DNA from: Coemansia sp. RSA 1804
Lineage: Eukaryota > Kickxellomycota > Kickxellomycetes > Kickxellales > Kickxellaceae
DNA length: 32,545 nucleotides
Assembly: GCA_027578815.1 (NCBI GenBank)
Contig: JANBTH010000129.1
Coordinates: 1 to 32,545 of the forward strand
Direction of reading: 5' to 3'
Shown here in pieces: positions 19,288 to 28,624 of this stretch. A program made the translations under genes and the position numbers. The notes under the pieces were generated by a model, which had not been told where the DNA came from, did not search any database, and saw only the letters and a list, made by a program, of their open reading frames with translations. Each line of letters opens with the position of its first letter. Position 1 is the first letter of the stretch.

Positions 19288-20820
19288 TTATGTTTCAGAG
19301 TCACTCGTGTGGGTGCTGCTGTTAGCTTTGAGTCGTAGGATACAGAGACGTACCTCGTCTTTCCAGTCAACAATCAAATATATGTAAACTATGTGAAGTG
19401 TAGAAGCAACAACACCGCCGGCAAACAATCCCCACCAAAGTCCAGCGGTTTCCATTTGTTTCACATAAGCCAGGTATGCTCCAATAGGTGCTCCACATAT
19501 GTAGAATCCAGATAATAGGGTGCTTGCACTAGCTTTTTGACGTCCCAGTCCACGTAATGTTGCGCTCAGGATGGTATTAAGCCCGTTGCATACACTGTAC
19601 AAGCAAGCGATAGTCACCAGTTTTGCTGCTTCATAAGCAACAGGCGAGTCTCTTGTATACACCGATATCCACCAGTTGCCACAAAAGACCAGAAATAGAA
19701 TGCCCATCAGTCCAAGAAAAGTTGAAGCTAATACAGCCACGTCCGCTGCAATACGCGTTTGCCGGGGTTTTGCTGCGCCTATTAGGTTTCCAATTCTGGG
19801 GCTGGTTCCGAATCCAAGACCATTGCTGAATTGGTATATGATTTGCACAGTATTGACCATGATTGCGTTTCCAGCAATTTGGTTGGCTCCAAAGCACGAC
19901 GAGCCTAGCGTAAGAAGCTCATAGCAGGTCCAGGTCGCACACATGGTAATGACCGAGGGAGCAGCAAAACTGTAGTAGGCCCACATGTTGTGGAATGCAC
20001 CCCTTTTCCAACCACCCCAAGCCTTAGCAGCACGGCTGTAACGAGTGTAAAGAATAATTCCAATGAACATGAGCCAGTTGGAAATGATGTTAACAATTGG
20101 TGCACCAACAAACCCTATACCATACTTTTCAGAGCGCACTAATGCAATGCTGCTTATCCATTGAATGGGAGCTATGATAATAACTATAATCGTTGCAGCA
20201 TGGGCTATTCCTTGAGCCAGCAAAAAACGCTTTGTGGTTTCAAACAGGGTAAGTGGCACCACGCCCAGGATATTTATTTTAATGTAGAGCCCCGCAAGAC
20301 GCGCAATCTCTGGCTCCTGTCTTAGAAGCAAAAAGATGCTTTCTGCATTCCAGAGTACTGGAAAGAGGAGTATAAAGTGACTTAGGACGGCAACTATACC
20401 ACGCTGGTAATGGAACCCAACTAGTGTCTTGTCCCGCGAAGCAGTGTATGCGGTGCTGCAGAATGTATCCATGGCCGATACAAGCCCATATACTGGAGAT
20501 AGAACAAGGATTCCTTGGCAGGTCATTGCAAGAGCTATTGCAGCCAGCTTTTCTGCTCCTAGATGGCCCACTGCCATAATATTGGTAAAGAGAAATGAGG
20601 TTTGGAGCACATTGGTTATAATTGTCCTTGACGATGACCATACCATGCTCTTGAACTCGTTTACTGCAGCACTGAGGTAGGGCTCGGTAGTGTCTCTCTT
20701 TGAGATTGTAATATCTAGCTCAGATAAAGAAGCCTGAAGCAGAGGCGTTGTCTCAGTAATTCCTGGTCTTTCGCTTGCTCCATGAACAAACCTTTGCCGA
20801 CCATTATTATTTTCAGCCAT
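19288..20820 (-). CDS. MATE-family multidrug/toxin extrusion transporter
   Basis: A 510-residue minus-strand membrane protein from the ATG at 20820 (the preceding in-frame TTG is not a start). About twelve hydrophobic helices are visible. Family landmarks: AVGHLGAEKLAAIALA (TM2 region), YGLVSAMDTFCSTAY (TM3, the eukaryotic GLxSALDT motif), FETTKRFLLAQG and, in the second half, GNAIMVNTVQIIYQF and GFGTSPRIGNLIGA. MATE proteins export cationic or organic compounds in exchange for H+ or Na+. The N-terminus carries ETTPLL (23-28), an acidic dileucine motif of the type used for vacuolar sorting. Base composition is more AT-rich than neighbouring genes. Substrate cannot be predicted. Confidence 0.92.
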   Translation of the reverse strand: MAENNNGRQRFVHGASERPGITETTPLLQASLSELDITISKRDTTEPYLSAAVNEFKSMVWSSSRTIITNVLQTSFLFTNIMAVGHLGAEKLAAIALAMTCQGILVLSPVYGLVSAMDTFCSTAYTASRDKTLVGFHYQRGIVAVLSHFILLFPVLWNAESIFLLLRQEPEIARLAGLYIKINILGVVPLTLFETTKRFLLAQGIAHAATIIVIIIAPIQWISSIALVRSEKYGIGFVGAPIVNIISNWLMFIGIILYTRYSRAAKAWGGWKRGAFHNMWAYYSFAAPSVITMCATWTCYELLTLGSSCFGANQIAGNAIMVNTVQIIYQFSNGLGFGTSPRIGNLIGAAKPRQTRIAADVAVLASTFLGLMGILFLVFCGNWWISVYTRDSPVAYEAAKLVTIACLYSVCNGLNTILSATLRGLGRQKASASTLLSGFYICGAPIGAYLAYVKQMETAGLWWGLFAGGVVASTLHIVYIYLIVDWKDEVRLCILRLKANSSTHTSDSET

Positions 20821-21318
20821 CTTGAATATACTTATCAATATACTAAGTGCAGATAAAATGTTGGAAATAAAATGTTAGACAAATAGGCTGGACCACCACA
20901 CTCTTTTCTTTTCGTCATAAGTAAACCCCGTTTATCAGCTATTCATTGAAATATCTACTGATATGTCTGCAGTCCAGACAAGATTTAGAAGTGCATTTCT
21001 CAGTTTCATTGTGTGGTTGCCATTGTAGATGGAGACAGCTGACTAATTTTTTTAGTTTATTATGTAAAAGGAATAGTATTCAGATACACAATTCAGAACA
21101 CATTTGGTTAACGCATCAGAACCCTCATTTACAACAGCAGCGGCCGTATCAACCAGTCGCGCACCCAGACCCCCAAGCATGCTTTGCCCATAAATTGGTG
21201 TAAATTTTATAGTTGATTGAACCACCAGCCCCTTCCTGAGAAAGATTAAGAGGAAAACACACAACATGACTTGGTCTGCAATTTCGTATACTTACATTTT
21301 CCAGGCTACATTAGAAGC
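20821..21318. other. Intergenic region upstream of MATE and NCE101-like genes
   Basis: About 500 bases between divergent genes. It contains a small minus-strand ORF (21052-21267) listed separately, and presumably both promoters. Confidence 0.45.
21052..21267 (-). CDS. Possible small secreted or membrane peptide (71 aa)
   Basis: A minus-strand ATG at 21267 opens a 71-residue frame with a hydrophobic start (MLCVFLLIFLRKG) and a small-residue-rich middle (LGARLVDTAAAVV). It overlaps no other predicted gene and lies in what should be the divergent promoter between the MATE and NCE101-like genes. I recognise no family. It may be a chance ORF or a small secreted protein. Confidence 0.25.
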   Translation of the reverse strand: MLCVFLLIFLRKGLVVQSTIKFTPIYGQSMLGGLGARLVDTAAAVVNEGSDALTKCVLNCVSEYYSFYIIN

Positions 21319-21516
21319 ATGGTACTTCGTGTCCGGTACAAGCACTTTATATCGAGCGGGGCGGACATTCTTGCTGGATGCGTAGGTGGGGTTGTTGGAT
21401 TTCTTTTGCACGAGAAGAAGGACCCGCAGCACCAAGAAAAGCCGCTGGCGGAGCTCGTGAGACGGCGAATGGCCCTTAAAGAAGCTAGCGACTCGCAGGA
21501 GCTTAAAGGGAGGTAG
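21319..21516 (+). CDS. NCE101: NCE101-like small membrane protein (65 aa)
   Basis: A 65-residue protein with one hydrophobic segment (ADILAGCVGGVVGFLLHE, 15-32) followed by KKDPQHQEKPLAELVRRR. This order (short head, helix, basic patch, then an xELxxxRR-type end) matches Nce101/Nce1, a small fungal protein implicated in non-classical export in yeast. The family is short and weakly conserved, so the call is tentative. The first suitable ATG is at 21319. A splice of upstream codons to this frame is not convincing. Only 287 bases separate it from the next gene on the same strand. Confidence 0.5.
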   Translation: MVLRVRYKHFISSGADILAGCVGGVVGFLLHEKKDPQHQEKPLAELVRRRMALKEASDSQELKGR

Positions 21517-21803
21517 AAAAGCGCCTCTTTAGCGCATGCCTGCGTGGGAAGCGGAAAGGAAAGGCTCATGCACGCAATAACCAAAAACAACCACACAGAC
21601 ACTTTACACCCTCATTCACACAATGCTAGAAAGGCTAAAGAGGGGGACCGTTTTCAGGAAGCTCTTACGCGTGTAGGTTTTTTTTTTCCTTTTTGTTTCT
21701 TTCTTTTTCATGTCTTCAGAGTTTTCTTTGCTTTGTTTTTTATCTCTACCAACCACCACCATCGACACAAACACCTGTTTATCTGTACTTTCCTTACTCG
21801 ACA

Positions 21804-22259
21804 ATGCCAGTTAGCACAAGAAAGCCTCTGGGCGCAAAGCCCGTCAGCGTGCCATCCGCGTTTAACGACTTCTTTGGAAAGCCAGCACAGAAGACCACTG
21901 TGCCGCTGGCCCGGACTGGCGGTGTTAATAAGGGTCGGCAGCAGGAGGCAGCAGCCAACCACACACTCGCAGTCCGGATGCTTGCGCTGGCAATGGCCAC
22001 ATACATGGTCAAACTGATGCTTGGGATGGTCAAGTACTTTCTGGACGCAACGCTTGTTCTTCTGGTTCTGGGCAGCGTTGCGGCGGTGGCAAAGCCTGGG
22101 CCGAAGAACGGACCCGTGGCTCAGGCTCTTTCGTACGCCGAATCGGTGGTTGATCCGCTGTTTGCGCTTATTGCCGATCGGGGGATATACTTGGTCTCCG
22201 CGCATCTCAGGACAGTTGCCAGCTACCTGGGTCTAGGCCAGGCAAAAACAGCGCAATAG
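21804..22259 (+). CDS. Hypothetical membrane protein (151 aa)
   Basis: The start ATG at 21804 follows a pyrimidine-rich leader. The first ~55 residues are polar and basic (PVSTRKPLGAKPVSV, then FNDFFGKPAQK). A hydrophobic stretch at about 63-95 could form a long helix or hairpin (MATYMVKLMLGMVKYF, then LVLLVLGSVAAVA). A C-terminal amphipathic part includes LSYAESVVDPLFALI. I do not recognise a family. A membrane-hairpin or lipid-droplet-type protein is conceivable from the architecture alone. Confidence 0.6.
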   Translation: MPVSTRKPLGAKPVSVPSAFNDFFGKPAQKTTVPLARTGGVNKGRQQEAAANHTLAVRMLALAMATYMVKLMLGMVKYFLDATLVLLVLGSVAAVAKPGPKNGPVAQALSYAESVVDPLFALIADRGIYLVSAHLRTVASYLGLGQAKTAQ

Positions 22260-22619
22260 CTAAAGGGCGAGACTGGTCGGATCTGGGAGCCAAGATCAAA
22301 GGGGTTGGCTTTTGCTCTTCTCCCATGTACGCGTGTGTGATAAGCTGGACATCAGCTGCATCTGCCCAAGACCATTGAGGGCTTCTAGAATCCACAGATA
22401 CGCAGGCGGTGCTGTAAGGCGACTTTTGTGGTTTTCTGAGCCGTGCAGACGAAACACCCCAAGGTTTACTTTCTCTTCTTTTCTTCTGCTAGTGCTGTTT
22501 TTTATTACATACTTTTTAGGTATTTGTTCTGCACTTTGAGCTTTGTAGCCCTGCTTGTCTTTGAGCTCTGTTTTTGTTATTTTCAAGCAAATACTCGTCC
22601 AGAGGAAACAGCGAGAGAC
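22260..22619. other. Intergenic/leader region before the PSI-like gene
   Basis: About 360 bases. The frame of the downstream gene stays open here, with a hydrophobic stretch between about 22470 and 22600 but no ATG. A small upstream exon carrying a signal peptide could lie here, though I see no compelling splice pair. Otherwise it is pyrimidine-rich leader sequence. Confidence 0.4.
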
Positions 22620-23144
22620 ATGGATGGCGTTTACAGCGCGCAACCATGCACGGCATACACAAGCTGCTGGAGCTGTGTCAGCAGCAGCAGCAGGTGCGGG
22701 TACTTTGACAACACGGGCAGCTGCGTCCCGGGCGGCTGGCTGAATCCGCAAGCGAACTACACGGCGAGCGGAGACGTGTGGCGGTACTTCCATGGGCAGT
22801 GCTACGTCAGCACAAGGGTTGAATTTGTGCTGCTGCCAGCAGTCCTTGGGCTGGCGGTGCTGGCGGCGGCAGTCGTGGCGGTCTGGCGCTGTGTGCCTGC
22901 CAGATGGTGCGGGCTGGGGCCGGGCGAGGACGATACGCTGTCGTGCACAACCTCCGAGGCTGGATCCTACTATGGCGACCACCACCACAGCCATCGCCAC
23001 CATCACCACCGTGCGGAGGAGCACATGCCGCTGCTTATTGACAGCGACCCAGCGTCCAGACAGCCAGCTGGAGCCGCCTCGCGCAACGCAGATGGAGGCT
23101 CCTCTCATCCGGCGCCCGTGGCTCTGTCTACCCACGACACATAA
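22620..23144 (+). CDS. PSI-like cysteine-rich single-pass membrane protein with His-rich tail (174 aa)
   Basis: From the ATG at 22620, residues 10-35 hold a plexin-semaphorin-integrin-like pattern (C10, C16, C19, C26, C35, plus C61): CTAYTSCWSC then RCGYFDNTGSC. A possible N-glycosylation site NYT is at 46-48. A membrane helix spans about 69-89. The cytosolic tail has DHHHSHRHHHH, a potential metal-binding run, then EHMPLL, an acidic dileucine sorting motif. The predicted start has no signal peptide, so either the helix acts as signal-anchor with an outside N-terminus, or a signal exon is missing. Architecture recalls PTTG1IP-like proteins; function is unknown. Confidence 0.6.
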   Translation: MDGVYSAQPCTAYTSCWSCVSSSSRCGYFDNTGSCVPGGWLNPQANYTASGDVWRYFHGQCYVSTRVEFVLLPAVLGLAVLAAAVVAVWRCVPARWCGLGPGEDDTLSCTTSEAGSYYGDHHHSHRHHHHRAEEHMPLLIDSDPASRQPAGAASRNADGGSSHPAPVALSTHDT

Positions 23145-23443
23145 TCCAGGATCCGGCGCCCAGGCCAATTGCGTTTGCAAGCCCTACTGCTTGCTTTTCT
23201 CCCCTGTGAAAGCCCATCCTTACATTCTTTCGATCCTTCTTCTTTCTTACCTCCGCTTGTTCTTATTATCTTTATTATTCTGTCTGCTGCTATTGCCCCG
23301 TTTGCAGCAATTTCAGCAGCCGAGGTGTCAAATCCCCCTTCTATTCTTTTGCCTAGCTTTTTGTATTTTTCAACTTGTTCTTTCTTGAGGTCCTTAATTC
23401 GCATATCTTGAAACAGCATCACCTCAGCTCTTTGCATTTCCTA
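23145..23443. promoter_or_regulatory. GPI8 upstream region
   Basis: About 300 bases of T/C-rich sequence (long CTT and TTC runs from about 23205 to 23300) leading to the GPI8 ATG. It is probably promoter and leader; no gene is visible. Confidence 0.45.
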
Positions 23444-24433
23444 ATGTTATTACATTTTCGAGAAGCAGCGGGATTTGGACGATTCCTGACGGTAGTCCTA
23501 TGCATTGTCTTTGCATTCGGACATTCCGTCTTCAGTAAAGGAGAGACCGAAAAGGTCGACGCTTTCTTTGCGGATAAGGAGCACACCAACAACTGGGCGG
23601 TTCTTGTGTGCACTTCGCGGTTCTGGTTCAACTATCGACACATGGCCAACACGCTGTCGATGTACCGGACGGTGAAGCGGCTGGGAATCCCAGACTCGCA
23701 AATAATCCTGATGCTGGCCGACGACGCGGCATGCAACCCACGCAACAGCCGTCCGGCAGCCGTCTATGACCATCCGCGCAAGACGATTGATCTGTATGGC
23801 GACAACATCGAGGTCGATTACCGCGGCTACGAGGTCACGGTAGAGAGCTTTATCCGCATGCTGACGGGACGCGTGGCACCAGAAACACCGCGCAACAAGC
23901 GGCTGCTGACGGATGAAAAGTCAAACATCCTCGTTTACATGACAGGACACGGAGGCGAGGACTTTTTAAAGTTCCAGGACTCGGAGGAAATCAACAGCTA
24001 CGACATTGCCGATGCGTTCCAGCAAATGTGGGAGAAGCAAAGGTACCGAGAGATCCTCTTTGTCATTGATACGTGCCAGGCAAACACCATGTTTAGCAAG
24101 TTCTACTCGCCCAACATTCTGAGCATCGGGTCTAGCGAAAAGGGCGAGAACTCGCTTTCGTACTTTCACGACTACGATCTTGGCGTCTCGGTTATCGATC
24201 GGTTTACATACTACAATCTCAAGTTCTTTGAGACATTGGATATGTCCAGCAAACAGACCTTGGCTGATCTGGTGGCCACGTATAATCACTCGCTGATTCG
24301 ATCGCACCCTGGCGTGCGCACCGACCTGTTTTCCCGTTCGCTGGAGAAAACCTATCTGACCGACTTTTTCGGCTCTGTGCAGAACATTGAGCTTACCAGG
24401 GAGCCATTCCCTATCGGCAGAAAGAGCGGATGA
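23444..24433 (+). CDS. GPI8: GPI-anchor transamidase catalytic subunit GPI8 (PIG-K)
   Basis: 329 residues, C13 (legumain-like) cysteine peptidase fold. GPI8 cleaves the C-terminal signal of proproteins in the ER and transfers them to GPI. An N-terminal signal sequence covers about 11-28. The conserved core starts at NNWAVLVCTSRFWFNYRH (49-66). Catalytic residues are His169 in MTGHGGEDF and Cys211 in VIDTCQAN. Cys97 in ADDAACNPRN corresponds to the cysteine that forms a disulfide with Gpi16/PIG-T. The protein ends soon after the peptidase domain: the C-terminal membrane helix found in yeast and human GPI8 is absent before the TGA. The ATG at 23444 gives a proper signal peptide. Confidence 0.96.
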   Translation: MLLHFREAAGFGRFLTVVLCIVFAFGHSVFSKGETEKVDAFFADKEHTNNWAVLVCTSRFWFNYRHMANTLSMYRTVKRLGIPDSQIILMLADDAACNPRNSRPAAVYDHPRKTIDLYGDNIEVDYRGYEVTVESFIRMLTGRVAPETPRNKRLLTDEKSNILVYMTGHGGEDFLKFQDSEEINSYDIADAFQQMWEKQRYREILFVIDTCQANTMFSKFYSPNILSIGSSEKGENSLSYFHDYDLGVSVIDRFTYYNLKFFETLDMSSKQTLADLVATYNHSLIRSHPGVRTDLFSRSLEKTYLTDFFGSVQNIELTREPFPIGRKSG

Positions 24434-26474
24434 TGTTGGTCCTCTATTCCACCTAGAAAAGCGTGGCGGACATGGAGAGAGGAAGGAAATAGAGACTGAT
24501 GATGAAGGAAATGCAAAAACCCCCCCCCCTTTCTCTTCCTCCGTCGCCAGCAGGCGGTAGGCAGCATTATTCTACCTTCAACAAACGCGAGGCGGCTGCC
24601 ATGGTCCTATATGGTCTTGCGAGCGCTCTACACACACAATAGCAGCCGCTCCATTGGTCATTTTACAACAGATGTTGCTTGAAGTGGATGCTTTGTCCGA
24701 ATCGTTGTCATTTAGCTTAATTTCTAAATTGTTCAAACGCTACATGTGTGCTTTATCCCGTGCCGTATTGTTTCCATTGCAACAAGGAGAAACGCAGAAG
24801 AGGGTTCTTTGTTCGGCGTCTGATAAAGACATGAAATTTGATGCGTTTTATCATCTCTTGTCGTTTTCTTTTCTTCTCTCTAGCATCGCCTATGTCTCTC
24901 TTTTACTCTTTTCACTGGTCAAGAACAATAGCACCATTTCAAATTGCCCTTGTTTGTTTTGTCTGCAGCTTGGACAAGTGCAAATAAAACATGCACAGCA
25001 AGACATGGGAGAGCTAGAAGGTTTATGAGAGCCGAGTGCTGATGTCGCAGAACAAAGGAAGGCTGACAATAAAGCACAATACATGCCCATGTCTTCCACT
25101 CGCACACTGAGAAATCTGTGCTGGTAAACAACATTTCAGCACGAGAAAAGGCGGGGGCGGCAACATCATTTGGCGGTTTTATGCGGCGGTCAAGCCACGC
25201 ACACAATTCCAACCTCAAGCATGTCAGGTGGTTTGGATGCTTGCCGCTTGTGAACAATGCTATAGCACCTTCTTCCTATTTTGGAAACGTGAACAAAGAG
25301 TCGCATTTAGGAATGATAAAGACTGATTTTATTTCCCATTCAAGGCGCTAGAGATTTACAAACCTCTGGATTCATGTTGTGTATCTGTTTAATTGATGTA
25401 CTTTTCTATTTGCCCACGCAGGCTCCAGTGCGCACTCAAAGGAAGCGAAAAAAGCTTGAAAGGGAAAAAAAATTATGTAAACGGCATTGGCCATGGCGAC
25501 GCGGGCTTGCTCATGTCACAATCAAATCCTAGGTGTGAAACAGCAGCACAATGTGCGCCTGTCTGGCAGAAAGAAAACAAAGGGCTATTTGAAGGTCTGC
25601 CGCAAAGAATACAACCTAAAAAGGGAAGCGAAGCTGTAAGCCAAGGTGTTAATAGAAAGGTGTTCTTTTTTTAAACATTTCTTTGAACGGCGGTGAAATG
25701 AATTTGTTTGTTTACATTTTGCCTTTCACATTTTGAACATACAAAAGCCTGTTTCCTTCACCACTCACCTTTATTTGTTGGCAGTTGCTTCTAGAAGGTC
25801 TACTGTGCTTTCATGGCCCAGGTTCCCCTTTTAACCATCGTTTCTGAGTATCCTCTCCCTTTTTAGCGATATGCAGTTGGCGGGTCCCTTTCCCAAAAGG
25901 CCAAGATACTCAAAAAGGGGACAGATGTTACACACAACTCGCTAGTCGCATTTTACCCCTGGTCTCCCCTGCTACTTCCGCCTTCCATCCCCAAAATCCA
26001 AGCGCTAAAACAGGCAAAAGAAGACATCCAGCAAAACGCTTGCGGGTCCTATAAAAGCCCTGGGAAATCCTTTTCTCGATTTGGGTCTAATCTCCTTTCA
26101 TTTCATTCATTTCCCCCCTTATTCATCCTCATCATCGTCCTCCCTCACTTCCTCACCATTTCATCTGTGCCAGGCATCTCCATCCCTCCGCCCACGCATT
26201 TTTGCATTTCTCAGGCATCTTTCACTGCATTGCATTAAAACCGCATCTATCATACATATCAGCACACATAACCTGTTTATCCGCTATTTCATACATCTTT
26301 GTGGTTTCTTGAAAGGCCTTTATCACACTCCCATCCGCCTGTGCACTTTCCACTTACGACATTAACGAGAATTTGTTCCCTCATTTCCATTTTCCTATAT
26401 TCACGCGCTTTGACTTTTTTGTTTACGATACGATACGAACCGGATTATATACTTTATCACTCGCCTTTTCAAAA
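24434..26474. other. Long intergenic region with promoter of the Sel1 gene
   Basis: About 2 kb. It contains a C homopolymer (about 24520-24531), AT-rich sequence with unsupported open frames (24654-25028, 25393-25674), a TATA box at 26050 and about 400 bases of pyrimidine-rich leader. I see no tRNA and no convincing exon. Confidence 0.5.
26050..26057 (+). promoter_or_regulatory. TATA box (TATAAAAG) of the Sel1-repeat gene
   Basis: TATAAAAG followed by GCCCTGGG. From about 26090 to 26474 the sequence is C/T-rich, as expected for a transcribed leader of about 390 bases before the ATG at 26475. A nearly identical arrangement precedes the gene at 31936. Confidence 0.5.
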
Positions 26475-27572
26475 ATGACTTATGCAACCATGAACGCGTC
26501 CAACGTCAGCACCGCCCACGGCGGACTTACTGATGCGCTAAAGGACGAAGTTACCAACGGCTGGTGGGAGGTTCCACCATACAGCGCATGGGACCTGCGC
26601 AACAGATTTGCGTGTAGCCAGAGCACGCTGGTGGGGCGGCGCAACAGCCATGACTCAACCGGCAAAACGACGCGTGGCATGCCCACAGTCATCCCCACCG
26701 TGCACTCGATGCAGAGCTCGGCGGCCGAGTCGCAGAACAACCGCGTGTCATTCAGCATGGGCTTGTCGCCAAACCAGCTGCCGTTTGCTGCAACCACTCA
26801 CGCCAAGTCGCCCTCTGCCAGTGATTTTGCCACTGGGAAGGCTGCCGACATGGGTCGCGCCTACCGGATGCACACAATACTGAACAACCCGGCGCTCCTC
26901 CAAAAATACCATCATGCGGCCAAGCTGACTGCCGACCCTGAGGTGCAGTTCGAGTTTGCCAAGCAGCTCCTTCTGTGCGGGTCAACCGACATGGCATCCA
27001 ATCCACGGCTGCTCAACGACGACACCACATCCAACAGCAAGCTGGTGCGCGAAGGCGTTTTCTGGATCAAGCGGCTGGCCAGCAAACACCGCCACAAGAA
27101 TGCGTGCTTCTTGGTTGGCCGGTGGTACGAGCTGGGCAAGTACGGGTTCAAGCCTAGCACGCGCAGAGCTATCAAATACTACTCTATGGCAGCAAAGGCA
27201 AACCACAAAGCCGCCTACTACCACATGGGAATGGTGTACGAGTCCATTGGAAAGCTGCGCAAGGCGCGTGAGTGCTACGAGCAGGCGTCCAAGTACGCGT
27301 TTTCGCTTGCTACATACCGCTTGGGAATGGCCTATCTGAGCGGCGACCTTGGCGTCACTGCCGATTTCAACATGGCATGCTCGTTCCTGCGTGAGTCACT
27401 GTTCCACGCATCACATCCCGTTGCTGATGCTGGCTACCAGCTGGCTTTGGCGCTGATTCAGCTCCCTACTTTCAACAAGCACTCGATATCCGAGCCCCAT
27501 CTGTATCTAAAGAGAGCCTGGATGCTGGGCCATGCTGACTCTGGTGCGCTTTTGCACGACCTTTTCGAGTAG
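26475..27572 (+). CDS. Sel1-repeat protein, chitin-synthase regulator (Skt5/Chs4)-like
   Basis: A 365-residue single-exon protein from the ATG at 26475 (the earlier in-frame TTG lies in the leader). The N-terminal ~125 residues are Ser/Thr-rich. From about 153 a series of Sel1-like alpha-helical repeats follows: QFEFAKQLLLCGS (158-170), GVFWIKRLASKHRHKNACFL, GRWYELGKYGFKPSTRRAIK, AAYYHMGMVYESIGKLRKAR (247-266) and ATYRLGMAYLSGDLGVTAD (279-297). This order resembles fungal chitin synthase activators. The C-terminus has no CAAX box, unlike yeast Skt5. Sel1 repeats are protein-protein scaffolds; the chitin link is inferred from family resemblance. Confidence 0.8.
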   Translation: MTYATMNASNVSTAHGGLTDALKDEVTNGWWEVPPYSAWDLRNRFACSQSTLVGRRNSHDSTGKTTRGMPTVIPTVHSMQSSAAESQNNRVSFSMGLSPNQLPFAATTHAKSPSASDFATGKAADMGRAYRMHTILNNPALLQKYHHAAKLTADPEVQFEFAKQLLLCGSTDMASNPRLLNDDTTSNSKLVREGVFWIKRLASKHRHKNACFLVGRWYELGKYGFKPSTRRAIKYYSMAAKANHKAAYYHMGMVYESIGKLRKARECYEQASKYAFSLATYRLGMAYLSGDLGVTADFNMACSFLRESLFHASHPVADAGYQLALALIQLPTFNKHSISEPHLYLKRAWMLGHADSGALLHDLFE

Positions 27573-28243
27573 TCCCGTCCCTTCTACATACTTTTATTGC
27601 TAGTTTTTTCTTTTACTTTTTGCACAAAGTGTACGCTAATGTTATTTCCTCCTCCCACCACTTTTCGTTTACTTGTTACTGCCGTTTGTTTTGTGTATAT
27701 TGTGCACGACACATTTGTTGTCGTTTAACACCATCGGTCCCAATCTTATTAATTTCAATGCGTTGTGCTGTGGATGATTTTATTTTTCCGACGGAAAGAT
27801 TATATATCCGAGTTTACTGAAATTAGAGTCACGTCCATGTGTGTGGAGTGGTGGTTTTTTCATTTATTTTTTGCTTGCAAGGTCTATTGAGATGTGAAAA
27901 GCCATACATGATGGCTTGCATACAAGATATATATGAAAAGATAAAGTACCAAAGAAAAAGAGACAAGAAATATACTAATGCTCTTCTATCAATTCTTATA
28001 TTATGCTTCAATCATCCTCCCTTTTTTGTAGGACTTTTTATCCTTTTGCAATAGTTGCCATACATTCTCTTCTTCTCTCCCCGCCCTTTCTCTCTTTCCT
28101 TATAGAGAAATGAGAAAACGTTCTTTCCATATATACTAGACTGCATTCAAAAAAGCCATTTGCTGTTTGCGTTTCAGATAACCCTAAAATTATTATACTA
28201 TACCAACTTTTTTTTCATATCAAACAGAAGCCGTAATCAAGAA
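27573..28243. other. Intergenic region
   Basis: About 670 bases, T-rich 3'-UTR-like first and then AT-rich, with a TATATATGA-like stretch near 27930 and a CT-rich segment near 28070. No gene is supportable. Confidence 0.5.
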
Positions 28244-28624
28244 ATGAAGATTGGACATAAAGTAATTTGTGCGGTGTTTGCGTTCCAGCAAGCGGTGGTT
28301 GGCGCACCCATGGTAAAGTCGCTGATAATGACAATTGGAGCCGACACTGTTCTCGAAACAGGTGCATATGATGTAGCCAGCGTGGGAGCGAGCTATGCCG
28401 TTGATCACACCGCCCTATTTGGCCCGCTTCTGAGAAACCTCCCTGGCTTGCAAGTCGCGTTGGGGGCTGCAAGAATCCTCGGTGGCAAGATTGCTGGAGC
28501 CACTGCCGGTGGTGTAGCTAGCAAGGCTGTGCAAGGGTTCATTGAGGGCGAGTTGGGAAATAACCATCCCCTCGTTGGATGGATAATTAGGGATGAGGCT
28601 GAACCGAGTGAGGCCAACGTTTAA
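28244..28624 (+). CDS. Small secreted protein 1 (126 aa)
   Basis: The ATG at 28244 gives an N-terminal signal peptide (MKIGHKVICAVFAFQQAVVG, cleavage likely after Ala21). The mature part is rich in Gly, Ala and Val with alternating hydrophobic segments (GADTVLETGAYDVASVGAS and LGGKIAGATAGGVA). It has no cysteine in the mature part and no recognised domain. The same-strand neighbour 396 bases downstream is built alike. Possible roles include an effector-like, surface or membrane-inserting peptide; none is supported by homology. Confidence 0.6.
   Translation: MKIGHKVICAVFAFQQAVVGAPMVKSLIMTIGADTVLETGAYDVASVGASYAVDHTALFGPLLRNLPGLQVALGAARILGGKIAGATAGGVASKAVQGFIEGELGNNHPLVGWIIRDEAEPSEANV

Noticed and set aside
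24654..25028. 124-aa plus-strand ORF in the intergenic region
   Set aside because: No ordered protein-like pattern, AT-rich composition and no family; probably chance.
25393..25674. 93-aa plus-strand ORF upstream of the Sel1 gene
   Set aside because: It lies in AT-rich non-coding DNA, with composition typical of random sequence and no recognisable motif.
26081..26365. 94-aa ORF rich in Ser, His and Phe
   Set aside because: It is the translation of the pyrimidine-rich leader after the TATA box at 26050.
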